Shown: positions 1 to 6,979, counted from the first letter of the stretch. The stretch is DNA of 11,911 nucleotides from an uncultured Acidimicrobiaceae bacterium (GCA_903907185.1 CAIVND010000244.1:1-11911), one strand, 5' to 3'. The notes: generated from the letters alone by a model not told the origin. A program made the numbers and translations.

Positions 1-456
1 GGCGATCAGAGCGGCGAAGTTGCGAAACTCTAAGTTGGAACTCGAGTGCTGATCGAGGGACCCTATGGGGCGTTCACTCATCACGTACGTCGATCAGACA
101 GGGTTGTTCTCATCGGTGCAGGAGTTGGCGTCACACCACTTCGCGCACTTCTTGAAGATCTGCCAGATGGAGTCGAGGTCAGCGTCATCGTCCGGGCCTC
201 GGCTGAGACAGAGCTTGTTCACCATGATGAGATCTCGGCACTGGTTAATGAACGGCGCGGCAGCTACCACGCGCTTATCGGATCACGATCAAAGATCCAA
301 CTCGATCGCAAGACTCTTCGAAAGCTCGTTCCAGATATTGCTGATTGCGATATTTACATCTGTGGGCCGGGTGCATTCAGTTCAGCTGTTAGCACTGCTG
401 CTGAACAGCTCGGGGTGAGCCCAGACCGGATCCATCTTGAAGTATTTTCCTTCTAA
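1..456 (+). pseudogene. Ferric-reductase-like flavoprotein, C-terminal NAD-binding part, interrupted by an in-frame stop
   Basis: Reading frame 1 encodes the end of a ferredoxin/ferric reductase-like oxidoreductase, the cytoplasmic module that takes electrons from NAD(P)H to FAD. Counting from a GTG at 46, I see the GPYG motif (residues 5-8) that closes the FAD domain, the nucleotide-binding loop GAGVGVTP (24-31), CGP (106-108) and the terminal EVFSF, all typical of the family. The same frame continues upstream of the GTG as GDQSGEVAKL, then TAA (31-33), then VGTR. Apart from the stop, this is the family's normal approach to the GPYG motif. The gene therefore seems to carry a nonsense codon rather than to start at 46; the GTG has no good ribosome-binding site. 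The N-terminal transmembrane part lies outside the window. A sequencing error at base 31 would also explain it. The neighbouring FMN-binding gene fits the family's usual context. Confidence 0.65.
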
Positions 457-488
457 CGGACTGTTAGTCCTAGTTATATGAGGCAAAC

Positions 489-815
489 ATGAAGCGATCC
501 TCGATCTTTGCAGTTGGCTTAGTTGGTGGACTACTCGGGCTCCTCTCCTTTTACGCCGTCTCTAGCCACACCCATAATGAACTGCGAACCTCAGGCGTAG
601 CGAACTCATCATCGAGTAACTCTGCGTCTGGATCATCGATCCAACTTTCTACCCGACGTTCACCAAGTTCAACTACTTCGACAACCCTGGTCCAACAACC
701 GCCGACGACCAGCACCAATAGCGCGACACCCTCGAGTAAGTTTCAATCGGACCTGCCGGAAAACAGCGGGACAGGTGCGACCGATGAAGCGCGCCACGAG
801 TCTGACGATGATTGA
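489..815 (+). CDS. Small membrane-anchored or secreted Ser/Thr-rich protein
   Basis: The 108-residue protein has a basic start (MKR) and one hydrophobic segment (about residues 7-25). A long linker rich in Ser, Thr and Asn follows, and the tail is acidic (ending ESDDD). No enzymatic domain is visible. The N-terminus, with GGLLGLLSF after the basic start, resembles that of actinobacterial FMN-binding proteins. The next gene has the same layout of basic start, hydrophobic segment and Ser/Thr linker, but adds an FMN-binding domain that this one lacks. It may be a truncated paralogue or a membrane-anchored spacer protein. A GAGG at 480-483 lies five bases before the ATG. The gene lies 32 bp after the interrupted reductase and 42 bp before the FMN-binding gene, so all three are probably co-transcribed. 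Function unknown. Confidence 0.7.
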   Translation: MKRSSIFAVGLVGGLLGLLSFYAVSSHTHNELRTSGVANSSSSNSASGSSIQLSTRRSPSSTTSTTLVQQPPTTSTNSATPSSKFQSDLPENSGTGATDEARHESDDD

Positions 816-857
816 AAACCTGGAGCTGAACGCTCGCTTTACATATTTGGAAACGCA

Positions 858-1505
858 ATGAGAAGGTCGCCCTTTGTCATTACCTCAACACTCATCGGTG
901 GAATCGCGCTGATGACCTTCCGTTCAAGTTCGGTAGCGCCGCTCAACCTCAACTCCCTGCAGTCCGGCTCTTCGGATACAAATGGAGCTTCGGCCGGTGT
1001 GGCGCCGAAACCGGTAGCCAAGGGTTCAAATTCCGGCAGCTCGGCCAGCTCGAGTACCTCCACGAGTACCAGTACTCCAACGTTAACTCCATCACCTTCG
1101 ACCAGCACAACCACTCCACTATCGACCACAACGACGACCTCTCCAAGGTCAACCTCGACGACAAATCCTCCGAGCACAACATCGACAACAACAACAACGA
1201 CGACGACGACCCAAGTTCCCACCGGGTCAAGCTCAGCAACCGGACCGGTTGAGAACTACTTCTATGGAACCATCTCCGTCAACGTCACAGTTGCGGCACA
1301 AAAGATCGTCAAGGTATCGATCGCCTCGCTCAATGATGGTGGGCAGTTCCGGTCACAACAGATCGATCAGATTGCAATTCCTCCACTTGAGCGCGAGGCG
1401 ATCGCTGCGAATAGCGCAAACATTGCGGGCATCTCCGGCGCGACCTACACCAGCCAAGGGTTTACACAGTCCCTCCAAGGGGCGTTGAGCACGCTTGGTC
1501 TTTAG
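858..1505 (+). CDS. Membrane-anchored FMN-binding domain protein
   Basis: The 215-residue protein has an N-terminal hydrophobic anchor (about 7-20), a Ser/Thr/Pro linker (about 50-125) that includes nine consecutive threonines, and a C-terminal FMN-binding domain (about 130-215; PF04205 type). The domain ends with SGATYTS (193-199), the flavinylation signature also found in NqrC and RnfG. There an ApbE-type transferase attaches FMN through a phosphoester to the threonine of SGAT, here T196. The domain is predicted to sit outside the membrane on a flexible stalk and to accept electrons from a ferric-reductase-like partner such as the one at the window start. No apbE is visible, so the transferase must be encoded elsewhere if the site is modified. 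The ATG is preceded by a weak TTGGAAA. The domain call is firm; the electron-transfer role is inferred. Confidence 0.85.
   Translation: MRRSPFVITSTLIGGIALMTFRSSSVAPLNLNSLQSGSSDTNGASAGVAPKPVAKGSNSGSSASSSTSTSTSTPTLTPSPSTSTTTPLSTTTTTSPRSTSTTNPPSTTSTTTTTTTTTQVPTGSSSATGPVENYFYGTISVNVTVAAQKIVKVSIASLNDGGQFRSQQIDQIAIPPLEREAIAANSANIAGISGATYTSQGFTQSLQGALSTLGL
1185..1211 (+). repeat. ACN trinucleotide repeat encoding nine threonines
   Basis: Four ACA codons, four ACG codons and one ACC form an uninterrupted polythreonine tract inside the linker of the FMN-binding protein. Changes by whole repeat units would alter linker length without breaking the frame. The tract creates an artefactual polyvaline reading frame on the other strand. 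Confidence 0.85.
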
Positions 1506-1600
1506 CGACCAGCACAAACGATGCCTTCATCATGAAATGAACCACTCGAAGATGTCGACCTCTCATCCTTGTGTAGGTTGATGTGACTTTTAAACACCAT

Positions 1601-1611
1601 CGGGGGAGGTG
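1601..1611 (+). promoter_or_regulatory. Strong Shine-Dalgarno for the phosphodiester glycosidase gene
   Basis: This purine-rich run containing GGAGG (1605-1609) matches the 16S rRNA tail closely. It lies three bases before TTG 1613 and nine before TTG 1619. It therefore rules out the downstream ATG at 1649 and leaves a UUG start, with 1619 having the more usual spacing. Confidence 0.6.
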
Positions 1612-1612
1612 A

Positions 1613-2794
1613 TTGAACTTGAGGTCTTTCGGCCGTTTCAGCGTTCTAATGAATTCCATTCGCCGATGGAGACGCCTCATCGGCGTCATTCTGGTTCTCG
1701 CGGCAATTCCCCCGCTGATATCGCTGTCGTTCGCCCTCGGCAATAGGGGCTATGGCAGCTCTATCCCCGCGAGGGCTGCTGAGTGGACACGGCTACATGG
1801 CGCTGGAATTGTCGTCGGAACCGTCGAAAACTTCTGGTACGCGCATCATCAACCTCCGCCTGGAGGTATTCCCAAAGCTGTTGACATCCCAAGTACCCGG
1901 GGAGCCCGGCCAAGTGAACAGCTCTTCATCGAGACAAAGCACATGACACCTCCTCGAGATCTCCATCCCTTCTTCCGAGGGTCGACGCGGGAGGAGGGGG
2001 TATGGCACGCCGCTGGCCGCTCCGTTCATAACTTGCCGGCGGTTTATGAGACCTATCTTCGACCCGACAAATACCACAGCAGACTGGCAGCCTCGATTGC
2101 GTGGTTTGACATGTCATTGCTTCAGCCGACGCTCTACTCCGGATCGATGATCCCTGGTGATGGGCCTTATCACTATCAAGCTCCAATCTCTAAAAATGCA
2201 GCTCGATCACTTGTTGCGGCCTTCAATTCAGGTTTTCAGATCACTGACTCACGAGGCGGCTACTACACAGAGGGGCACACCATTATCCCGCTTCGATCTG
2301 GTGCAGCTTCACTTGTGATCTATCGGGACGGAACTATCGCTCTTGACTCTTGGGGTGCCCGTCTCAAAATGTCACCAAAAATTGTCTCAGTACGGCAGAA
2401 TTTGCCGCTGCTAGTAAATGACGGAAAGCCTGCTCCCGGGCTCAATCCCAAAGACACCAAGATTTGGGGCGCAACATTGACCGTTTTGAACAACTCTGCC
2501 TATGTGAATCGTTCAGGTCTTGGCATCACACGATCAGGTGCTCTGATCTATGTGGCAGGTCAAAATCTCAACATCACCGATATCGCCAACACGCTTGTAA
2601 GGGCGGGCGCCGTGCGTGCGATGGAACTCGACATGAACACCATGTTTGTTTTCATGGCGACCTATAACCCGTCAAACAGGGCACCCGCTTCGCCTGTCAA
2701 TCAACAGACCCTTTACCCAAAGATGAACGATCTCGGCGACCGTTTCTTTCAATCTTGGTGGGTGAGAGATTTCTATACGCTTTCAGCTAGGTAA
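1613..2794 (+). CDS. Phosphodiester glycosidase-family protein with N-terminal membrane anchor
   Basis: The 393-residue protein has an Arg-rich N-terminus, one hydrophobic segment (about 22-42) and a C-terminal domain (about 160-390) of the phosphodiester glycosidase family (NAGPA, PF09992). Recognisable stretches are AAFNSGF (202-208), GGYYTEG (215-221), LGITRSGALIYV (303-314) and AVRAMELDMN (333-342). Family members are linked to uncovering phosphodiester-bound sugars and, in bacteria, often to exopolysaccharide metabolism; the substrate here is unknown. The protein is probably exported and membrane-tethered. There is no ATG at the start. A strong GGGGGAGGTGA (1601-1611) directs initiation at TTG 1613 or, with better spacing, at TTG 1619 two codons later. 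The ATG at 1649 lacks a ribosome-binding site. The gene follows the FMN protein after 107 bp and may be transcribed separately. Confidence 0.85.
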   Translation: MNLRSFGRFSVLMNSIRRWRRLIGVILVLAAIPPLISLSFALGNRGYGSSIPARAAEWTRLHGAGIVVGTVENFWYAHHQPPPGGIPKAVDIPSTRGARPSEQLFIETKHMTPPRDLHPFFRGSTREEGVWHAAGRSVHNLPAVYETYLRPDKYHSRLAASIAWFDMSLLQPTLYSGSMIPGDGPYHYQAPISKNAARSLVAAFNSGFQITDSRGGYYTEGHTIIPLRSGAASLVIYRDGTIALDSWGARLKMSPKIVSVRQNLPLLVNDGKPAPGLNPKDTKIWGATLTVLNNSAYVNRSGLGITRSGALIYVAGQNLNITDIANTLVRAGAVRAMELDMNTMFVFMATYNPSNRAPASPVNQQTLYPKMNDLGDRFFQSWWVRDFYTLSAR

Positions 2795-2840
2795 ATAATT
2801 ATTGATGGAATCAAAGTCGTCGGGTAGCTGCTTCTAGTTG

Positions 2841-3707
2841 CTAGTGGGCGAAGCGTGCCTCGATTGAGCGCATCTCTTCGCCACCCTGATCTTGAACAAA
2901 GGTGCGCATCTCTTCAACTCCGGGCAGTGTCGAAAGGTAGCCAGCCATCGTGCCTGTCTCCATGAGCTGCTCGAGAAGCTGCTTCTTCGCAACTGACGCG
3001 ACGGTCTCCAACCAGGTTGGAAGGCAGGCGATATTTGCTCCCAAACGTCCAAACTCTGACATTGCCATGTTCCGCGGAAGTACTCCGATCAGTGGACGGT
3101 CGAGTGCAGCACGAACGGTCTCGATCTCCTCTGGCTTTGAGACACTTAGCCATGCTGCATCGGCACCCGCCTCCAGGCATTCGCCCAGCCGATCTATAAC
3201 CTCATTGAGGTCGCCTGTTACCTCGGATCGAGCGATGATTACAAAGCTCTCATCGACGCGCGTATCAACAGCCGCTCGAATCTTGTCAACCATCTCCTGG
3301 CGTGAGATTGAACTTGTCTCTCCACCAGCGCTCGGCGGCCGCTTAGGAGTGAGCTGATCCTCAAGGTGCATCGCGGCAAGCCCAGCACGCTCATACTCCT
3401 CAACCGTTCGAACAACATTTGTCACGCCACCAAATCCAGTGTCTGCATCACCGATCACGGGAATATTTACCGCACTGGCCATCCGCTCGAGAGCGTTCAG
3501 CATCTCCGTCATTGTAAGGATTCCGGCGTCTTGGAAGCCGGCGTTGCGGTGTAAAGAACTCCCCGAGCCGTGAATCACCTTCAACCCCAACGACTCGATC
3601 AATCTGCTCGTAATTGCATCACCACAGCTCGGGGCGAGCGCTACCTCATCGGCTGCCAGAAGCGTACGAAGCGCCCTGCGCTTCTCAGTTGGCGTTTGCT
3701 TGGACAT
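2841..3707 (-). CDS. Isocitrate lyase/PEP mutase-family enzyme with atypical active-site loop
   Basis: The 288-residue protein matches the isocitrate lyase/phosphoenolpyruvate mutase superfamily in length and motifs. These include GDADTGFGG (86-94), which carries the metal-binding aspartates, MHLEDQ (113-118), and IIARSE (158-163) where relatives usually have ARTDA. Members cleave or rearrange alpha-hydroxy or keto dicarboxylates (methylisocitrate, dimethylmalate, oxaloacetate, phosphonopyruvate) with magnesium. The mobile loop that normally reads K-[KR]-C-G-H is KRPPSAGG (122-129) here. The cysteine acid catalyst of lyases is therefore missing, and 2-methylisocitrate lyase (PrpB) activity is unlikely. 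I cannot assign the substrate. A clear AGGAG lies seven bases before the ATG. The gene lies 51 bp downstream of the dehydrogenase gene on the same strand, probably in one operon. Confidence 0.85.
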   Translation of the reverse strand: MSKQTPTEKRRALRTLLAADEVALAPSCGDAITSRLIESLGLKVIHGSGSSLHRNAGFQDAGILTMTEMLNALERMASAVNIPVIGDADTGFGGVTNVVRTVEEYERAGLAAMHLEDQLTPKRPPSAGGETSSISRQEMVDKIRAAVDTRVDESFVIIARSEVTGDLNEVIDRLGECLEAGADAAWLSVSKPEEIETVRAALDRPLIGVLPRNMAMSEFGRLGANIACLPTWLETVASVAKKQLLEQLMETGTMAGYLSTLPGVEEMRTFVQDQGGEEMRSIEARFAH

Positions 3708-3758
3708 TTCGAACTCCTACGTTGAGGCAACAATAGTCTTGGGAGGTTGGATTACGAG

Positions 3759-4589
3759 TTATGCCCTCAGCAGCGAAAGACCGCCGTCCGAAAGCACATC
3801 TGCTCCAGTCACATAGGCTGCGAGTTCTGACGCGAAGAAGACGATCGGCCCAACATAGTCATCGAGGACACCGCGACGGCGAAGAGGAATCTTTGTTGGC
3901 GCACCAGCGGCTTGTTTTGGCTGATCGGCCTGAGAGCCGGGAGCCTCGTCAAAGGCACGCAAGGCCGAAGGTGTATTTGCTGGGCTTACACAGTTCACCG
4001 TGATCCCCGAGGGTCCCAGCTCGACAGCCAACGCCCGAGTCGCATGCCCGACCGCAGCCTTCGAGGCACCATAAAGAAAGCTATTTGGAGCTGATCGATG
4101 TCCCATTATCGACGAGACGTTGATAATGCGCCCGCGGCCCTGTTCGCGCATCGGAATCGCGGCCGCTTTCGCCATGAGCAAAGTGCCTTTGACATTTGCG
4201 GCAAGGATCGTATCGATGCGCTCCTCATCTGTATCCTCAAGTGAGGCATTTCCACCGACTGCAGCGCAGTTTACGAGCACGTCAAGTCGCCCCCACCGGG
4301 CAAGCACTTCGTTAACTACCCGTTCTGCGTCGGCTTGAGAGGAGACGTCGCCGACAGCACTGAGTAAATTCTCCGAGTCCCCTAGACGCCTCTTGGCATC
4401 GGCGCCAGACTCCGCCGTGCGCGACATGATCGCCACCTTCGCTCCAAGAGAGGAAAAGACCTCAGCCGAACGAAACCCTATGGCACCCGAACCCCCAGCT
4501 ACGAGGACCACTGTTGAGCTATCTATGCCTGGAAGCGTTACCCCCTGATCAAGGCTCGCTACCGTGTTTGTAGTTTCAACGTTCGACAA
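3759..4589 (-). CDS. SDR-family NAD(P)-dependent oxidoreductase
   Basis: This is a 276-residue classical short-chain dehydrogenase/reductase. The Rossmann glycine motif is AGGSGAIG (31-38) and a diverged NNAG equivalent is NCAA (107-110). The catalytic residues fit N132, S160, Y173 and K177, with the standard spacing in YGASK. The C-terminus GADVLSDGGLSL (262-273) is typical of the family. It should oxidise or reduce an alcohol/ketone pair using NAD(H) or NADP(H); the substrate cannot be read from the sequence. Initiation is at a TTG: GGGAGAGGG sits six bases upstream, and there is no ATG in frame before residue 55. As first gene of the minus-strand pair, it may feed a hydroxy- or keto-acid to the PEP mutase-like enzyme. 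That link is inference from adjacency only. Confidence 0.9.
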   Translation of the reverse strand: MSNVETTNTVASLDQGVTLPGIDSSTVVLVAGGSGAIGFRSAEVFSSLGAKVAIMSRTAESGADAKRRLGDSENLLSAVGDVSSQADAERVVNEVLARWGRLDVLVNCAAVGGNASLEDTDEERIDTILAANVKGTLLMAKAAAIPMREQGRGRIINVSSIMGHRSAPNSFLYGASKAAVGHATRALAVELGPSGITVNCVSPANTPSALRAFDEAPGSQADQPKQAAGAPTKIPLRRRGVLDDYVGPIVFFASELAAYVTGADVLSDGGLSLLRA

Positions 4590-4817
4590 AATGACCCTCT
4601 CCCAATCAGCGCGTTGACCCCAAGGGTAAGACAGTGGGCCAACAGTCTCGTTTTATCTGCGTGGATAACTTCACATTGGAAGTTCCATCCAATGATAGGA
4701 CAGCCAATTTGCTTTTCCATCATCATCGATTTTGCTACCAATCATGATCATCGTCGACAGATGACGGCGTTGCAATCGGGACTCTTGGTCGCACCAAAGT
4801 GGGCGCGTGATTCATGA

Positions 4818-4991
4818 TCCTCGCCGATCGAAAGTGCAGCTGAAATCGGGTGTTTGTTCACTAGCGGAACGACACTGGAGTCGGGCTTCATCGGACTGAG
4901 CGCGGCTGCCCAATATATGGTTACCGCACTTGTCCTGCTCGTTGCGGTGGTCATCGACTCAGTTGCGCGAAGAGGCGCCCCGGGGAGTTAA
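4818..4991 (+). pseudogene. C-terminal remnant of a sugar ABC-transporter permease
   Basis: Frame 3 between a TGA (4815-4817) and a TAA (4989-4991) has no usable start. From about 4893 it reads GLSAAAQYMVTALVLL, continues with VAVVIDSVARR, and then stops. This is the last transmembrane helix and basic tail of ribose/xylose-type permeases (BPD_transp_2 family), which typically end with an LLGLSA-like segment, QYMVTG, a hydrophobic stretch, then IDS or VDS and a basic RR tail. The first half of the fragment is less recognisable. No other part of the permease, ATPase or binding protein is in the window, so this is a leftover from a deletion. The call rests on one conserved terminal helix of about 35 residues. 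Confidence 0.55.
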
Positions 4992-5301
4992 AAACTGCCA
5001 CGCAGCGGATGCTAGGGCGGCAGATCCCGCGCAGACCAGAAACCTGGTCGTGACTAATCCTTCAGAGCGTCTTTTCGATGAAACATTGTTTCGGTTGAAG
5101 AAGCACTCAACTTAACGGGGAGAGAATGGCTCTATTTCGTGACGGATTCTCGCGTTCCCTTAATTACCTCACTATTTGTCTTCATCCACGCCAAATAGAT
5201 CCGTCGAATCATCTTGCTCACGTTGTTGCCTTCTCTCTCCCCCCTTGCTCGTCACCATTGTAATGAGACGCTTCATTGATAGGCATTCACAAGAATGAAC
5301 T

Positions 5302-5337
5302 TTTCCTAAATTTTAAAAAACTGAAATGTCTAGGAAA
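5302..5337. repeat. 7-bp inverted repeat in an A/T-rich segment upstream of mscL
   Basis: TTTCCTA (5302-5308) and TAGGAAA (5331-5337) are perfect inverted copies separated by 22 A/T-rich bases. They could form a weak hairpin or a spaced operator. No gene lies within 250 bp downstream, so the role is unclear. Confidence 0.35.
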
Positions 5338-5339
5338 CA

Positions 5340-5374
5340 AGCGAAAATGACCGCTAGGTATCGCTCCTTTCGCT
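5340..5374. repeat. Second 7-bp inverted repeat upstream of mscL
   Basis: AGCGAAA (5340-5346) and TTTCGCT (5368-5374) are perfect inverted copies with a 21-base spacer. The pair starts three bases after the preceding inverted repeat ends. The two similarly spaced arms in tandem suggest RNA or DNA structure rather than coding sequence. Confidence 0.35.
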
Positions 5375-5587
5375 GACGCCTACCTCCGATCAAGATCATG
5401 TGGGTTCACTCGGGCTCAATCACTATCCGAAGGTGGCCGACTATCTTGACAAGTTGACAGATTTGCTTCGGATGAAAGCAACTCACAGCTTCACCCACAG
5501 ATGCAGGCCTCGAATCTGAGAGCACTCAACCGACGGGTACGATAAAACGACAGTCAACGAGTAGATCGCACAGGCGAGGAGACAGAG

Positions 5588-6007
5588 ATGCTCAAAGGAT
5601 TTAAAAACTTTCTCATGCAAGGCCAACTGGTCGTCATCGCAGTCGGTCTGGTTGTCGCTCTCGCCTTCAGCACGCTCATCAAAGCCTTCACTGACAACAT
5701 CATCACTCCGCTGGTCAATGCTGCCGGCGGAGGTGGATCTGGCGGAAAGGGACTGGGCTGGACGATCAACGGACAGCGCATCGATGTGGGTTCATTTATC
5801 TCAGCCATTGTCTATTTCGTGATCTTTATGGCGGTGATCTATTTTGTGATCGTCGTGCCCTATCGTGCCTACATGAAGAAAAGGGGCACCATCGTCTTCG
5901 GCGATCCGCCAGCGACAAAGACATGCCCAAGCTGTCTATCAGCCGATCTGCCACCTGCTGCAACAAAGTGTAAATACTGCGCTAGCGAACTTGCGACAAC
6001 TTCTTGA
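5588..6007 (+). CDS. mscL: Large-conductance mechanosensitive channel with C-terminal zinc ribbon
   Basis: The 139-residue protein is an MscL-family channel, a homopentameric pore in the cytoplasmic membrane that opens under membrane tension to release solutes during osmotic downshock. MLKGFKNFLMQG is the family's amphipathic N-terminal helix. TM1 covers about 13-40, a glycine-rich periplasmic loop follows (46-56), and TM2 covers about 69-92 and ends in the basic YRAYMKKRG. The usual cytoplasmic helix bundle is replaced by a short domain with two CxxC pairs (C113/C116 and C128/C131), as in a zinc ribbon. GAGGAG (5576-5581) lies six bases before the ATG. It appears monocistronic and converges on the epimerase gene with only 17 bp between stop codons. 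The channel identity is firm; metal binding is inferred from the cysteines. Confidence 0.92.
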   Translation: MLKGFKNFLMQGQLVVIAVGLVVALAFSTLIKAFTDNIITPLVNAAGGGGSGGKGLGWTINGQRIDVGSFISAIVYFVIFMAVIYFVIVVPYRAYMKKRGTIVFGDPPATKTCPSCLSADLPPAATKCKYCASELATTS

Positions 6008-6024
6008 AACTGACCGTCGCAAAG

Positions 6025-6969
6025 TTAGGTTCTTTGACGCTCGAACGCTAAGACGGAGCCAACTCCTTCGCCAAGATCAACCTTAGGGACCCAGCCAAGA
6101 ACGTCTCTTGCAAGGGTGGAGTCGAGTGCGCTTGCCTCCACGTCGCCGGTTCGCGCAGGCCCATGGGTAGCAGGTGATGCTCCATCGACCTGTGACGCAA
6201 GGGCCGCGTACAAGTCATTCACCGAAGTTTGAATCCCGGTCCCAATGTTAAAAATTGAGCTACTACTTTTCTTTGCAGCCCGCACAAATGCTTCTACAAC
6301 ATCATTGACATGTACGAAATCGCGCGTTTGCAACCCATCCCCATTGATCGTCACCGGTGAACCTGCAATCAAGCGGCGTGCAAATATCGCGACCACACCC
6401 GCCTCCCCATGAGGGTCCTGTCGGGGGCCATAGACGTTTGCCAGTGCCATTGCCGCATATTCGAGGCCGTAGAGCTCTTGATAGAGCCGGAGATAATCGC
6501 AAACTACCCTTTTTGCGAGGCCGTACGGTGAACTTGAGCTGTGCGGCCGGCCTTCAGCGATAGGAAGTTCGGACCTCGGAACGTCACCGTAGAGGGTTCC
6601 TCCGCTCGCCGCGAACACGACCTTTTTTACTCCTGAGAATCGTGCAGCATCCAGAACGTGAAGGCTACCGAGGACGTTGAGCTCCGCATCCATCAGCGGC
6701 TCTCGAACTGAGACTGCAACGCTGACCTGGGCAGCAAGATGGTAGATGATCTCTGGACGCCGATCGTTAACAAGTTCATCAAACTCGCTCGATCGAATGT
6801 CAAGCTCATAAAACTGACAGGCATTTGATCGAGACTGGGCAGAGGCGATATTCAGCCGAGAGCCGGATGAGAGGTTGTCAACGACATCAACCTCGTCATC
6901 CTCTTCGAGAAGTCGGTCGACGAGCGTCGATCCGATAAAGCCCGCACCGCCAGTGACCAAGACGCGCAT
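6025..6969 (-). CDS. NAD-dependent epimerase/dehydratase, UDP-glucose 4-epimerase-like
   Basis: This 314-residue extended SDR acts on nucleotide sugars. Motifs are GGAGFIGS (7-14, NAD-binding glycines), D31 after the second strand (NAD preference), LAAQVSV (78-84), S122 in ASGGTLYG, YGLAK (Y149/K153 catalytic pair), ANVYGPRQ (177-184) and GDGLQTRDFVHVND (210-223). It most resembles UDP-glucose/GlcNAc 4-epimerases and would supply galactose-type or related sugars for surface polysaccharide; the exact sugar is not readable. The frame stays open to an ATG at 7000-7002, but GGAGG (6980-6984) sits ten bases before the ATG at 6967-6969, and the glycine motif then falls at the usual position. I therefore use 6969. 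The opposite-strand sugar-transferase remnant upstream suggests an eroded exopolysaccharide locus. Confidence 0.9.
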   Translation of the reverse strand: MRVLVTGGAGFIGSTLVDRLLEEDDEVDVVDNLSSGSRLNIASAQSRSNACQFYELDIRSSEFDELVNDRRPEIIYHLAAQVSVAVSVREPLMDAELNVLGSLHVLDAARFSGVKKVVFAASGGTLYGDVPRSELPIAEGRPHSSSSPYGLAKRVVCDYLRLYQELYGLEYAAMALANVYGPRQDPHGEAGVVAIFARRLIAGSPVTINGDGLQTRDFVHVNDVVEAFVRAAKKSSSSIFNIGTGIQTSVNDLYAALASQVDGASPATHGPARTGDVEASALDSTLARDVLGWVPKVDLGEGVGSVLAFERQRT

Positions 6970-6979
6970 GTAGGTGGTA

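Larger units (their letters stand above)
4590..5587. other. Gene-poor stretch between the SDR gene and mscL
   Basis: About 1 kb with no intact gene that I can support. It should hold the minus-strand promoter of the dehydrogenase operon, although I cannot pick out convincing boxes. It also holds the ABC permease remnant (4818-4991) and, towards mscL, two inverted repeats (5302-5337 and 5340-5374). Two TTGACA hexamers occur at 5446-5451 and 5454-5459, but neither has a good -10 partner. The short open frames here lack family resemblance. Confidence 0.6.

Noticed and set aside
839..1222. Minus-strand open frame with a long valine run
   Set aside because: It is the antisense of the Ser/Thr linker of the FMN-binding protein; ACN codons read as GTN on the other strand.
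5117..5242. 9-bp inverted repeat GGGGAGAGA/TCTCTCCCC 108 bases apart, like ends of a small mobile element
   Set aside because: No target-site duplication at the flanks, no transposase, and the arms are low-complexity purine/pyrimidine runs likely to occur by chance.
5126..5263. 45-codon open frame behind GGGGAGAG
   Set aside because: The purine run is only one or two bases from the ATG, the protein has no motif or hydrophobic segment, and no neighbour supports it.
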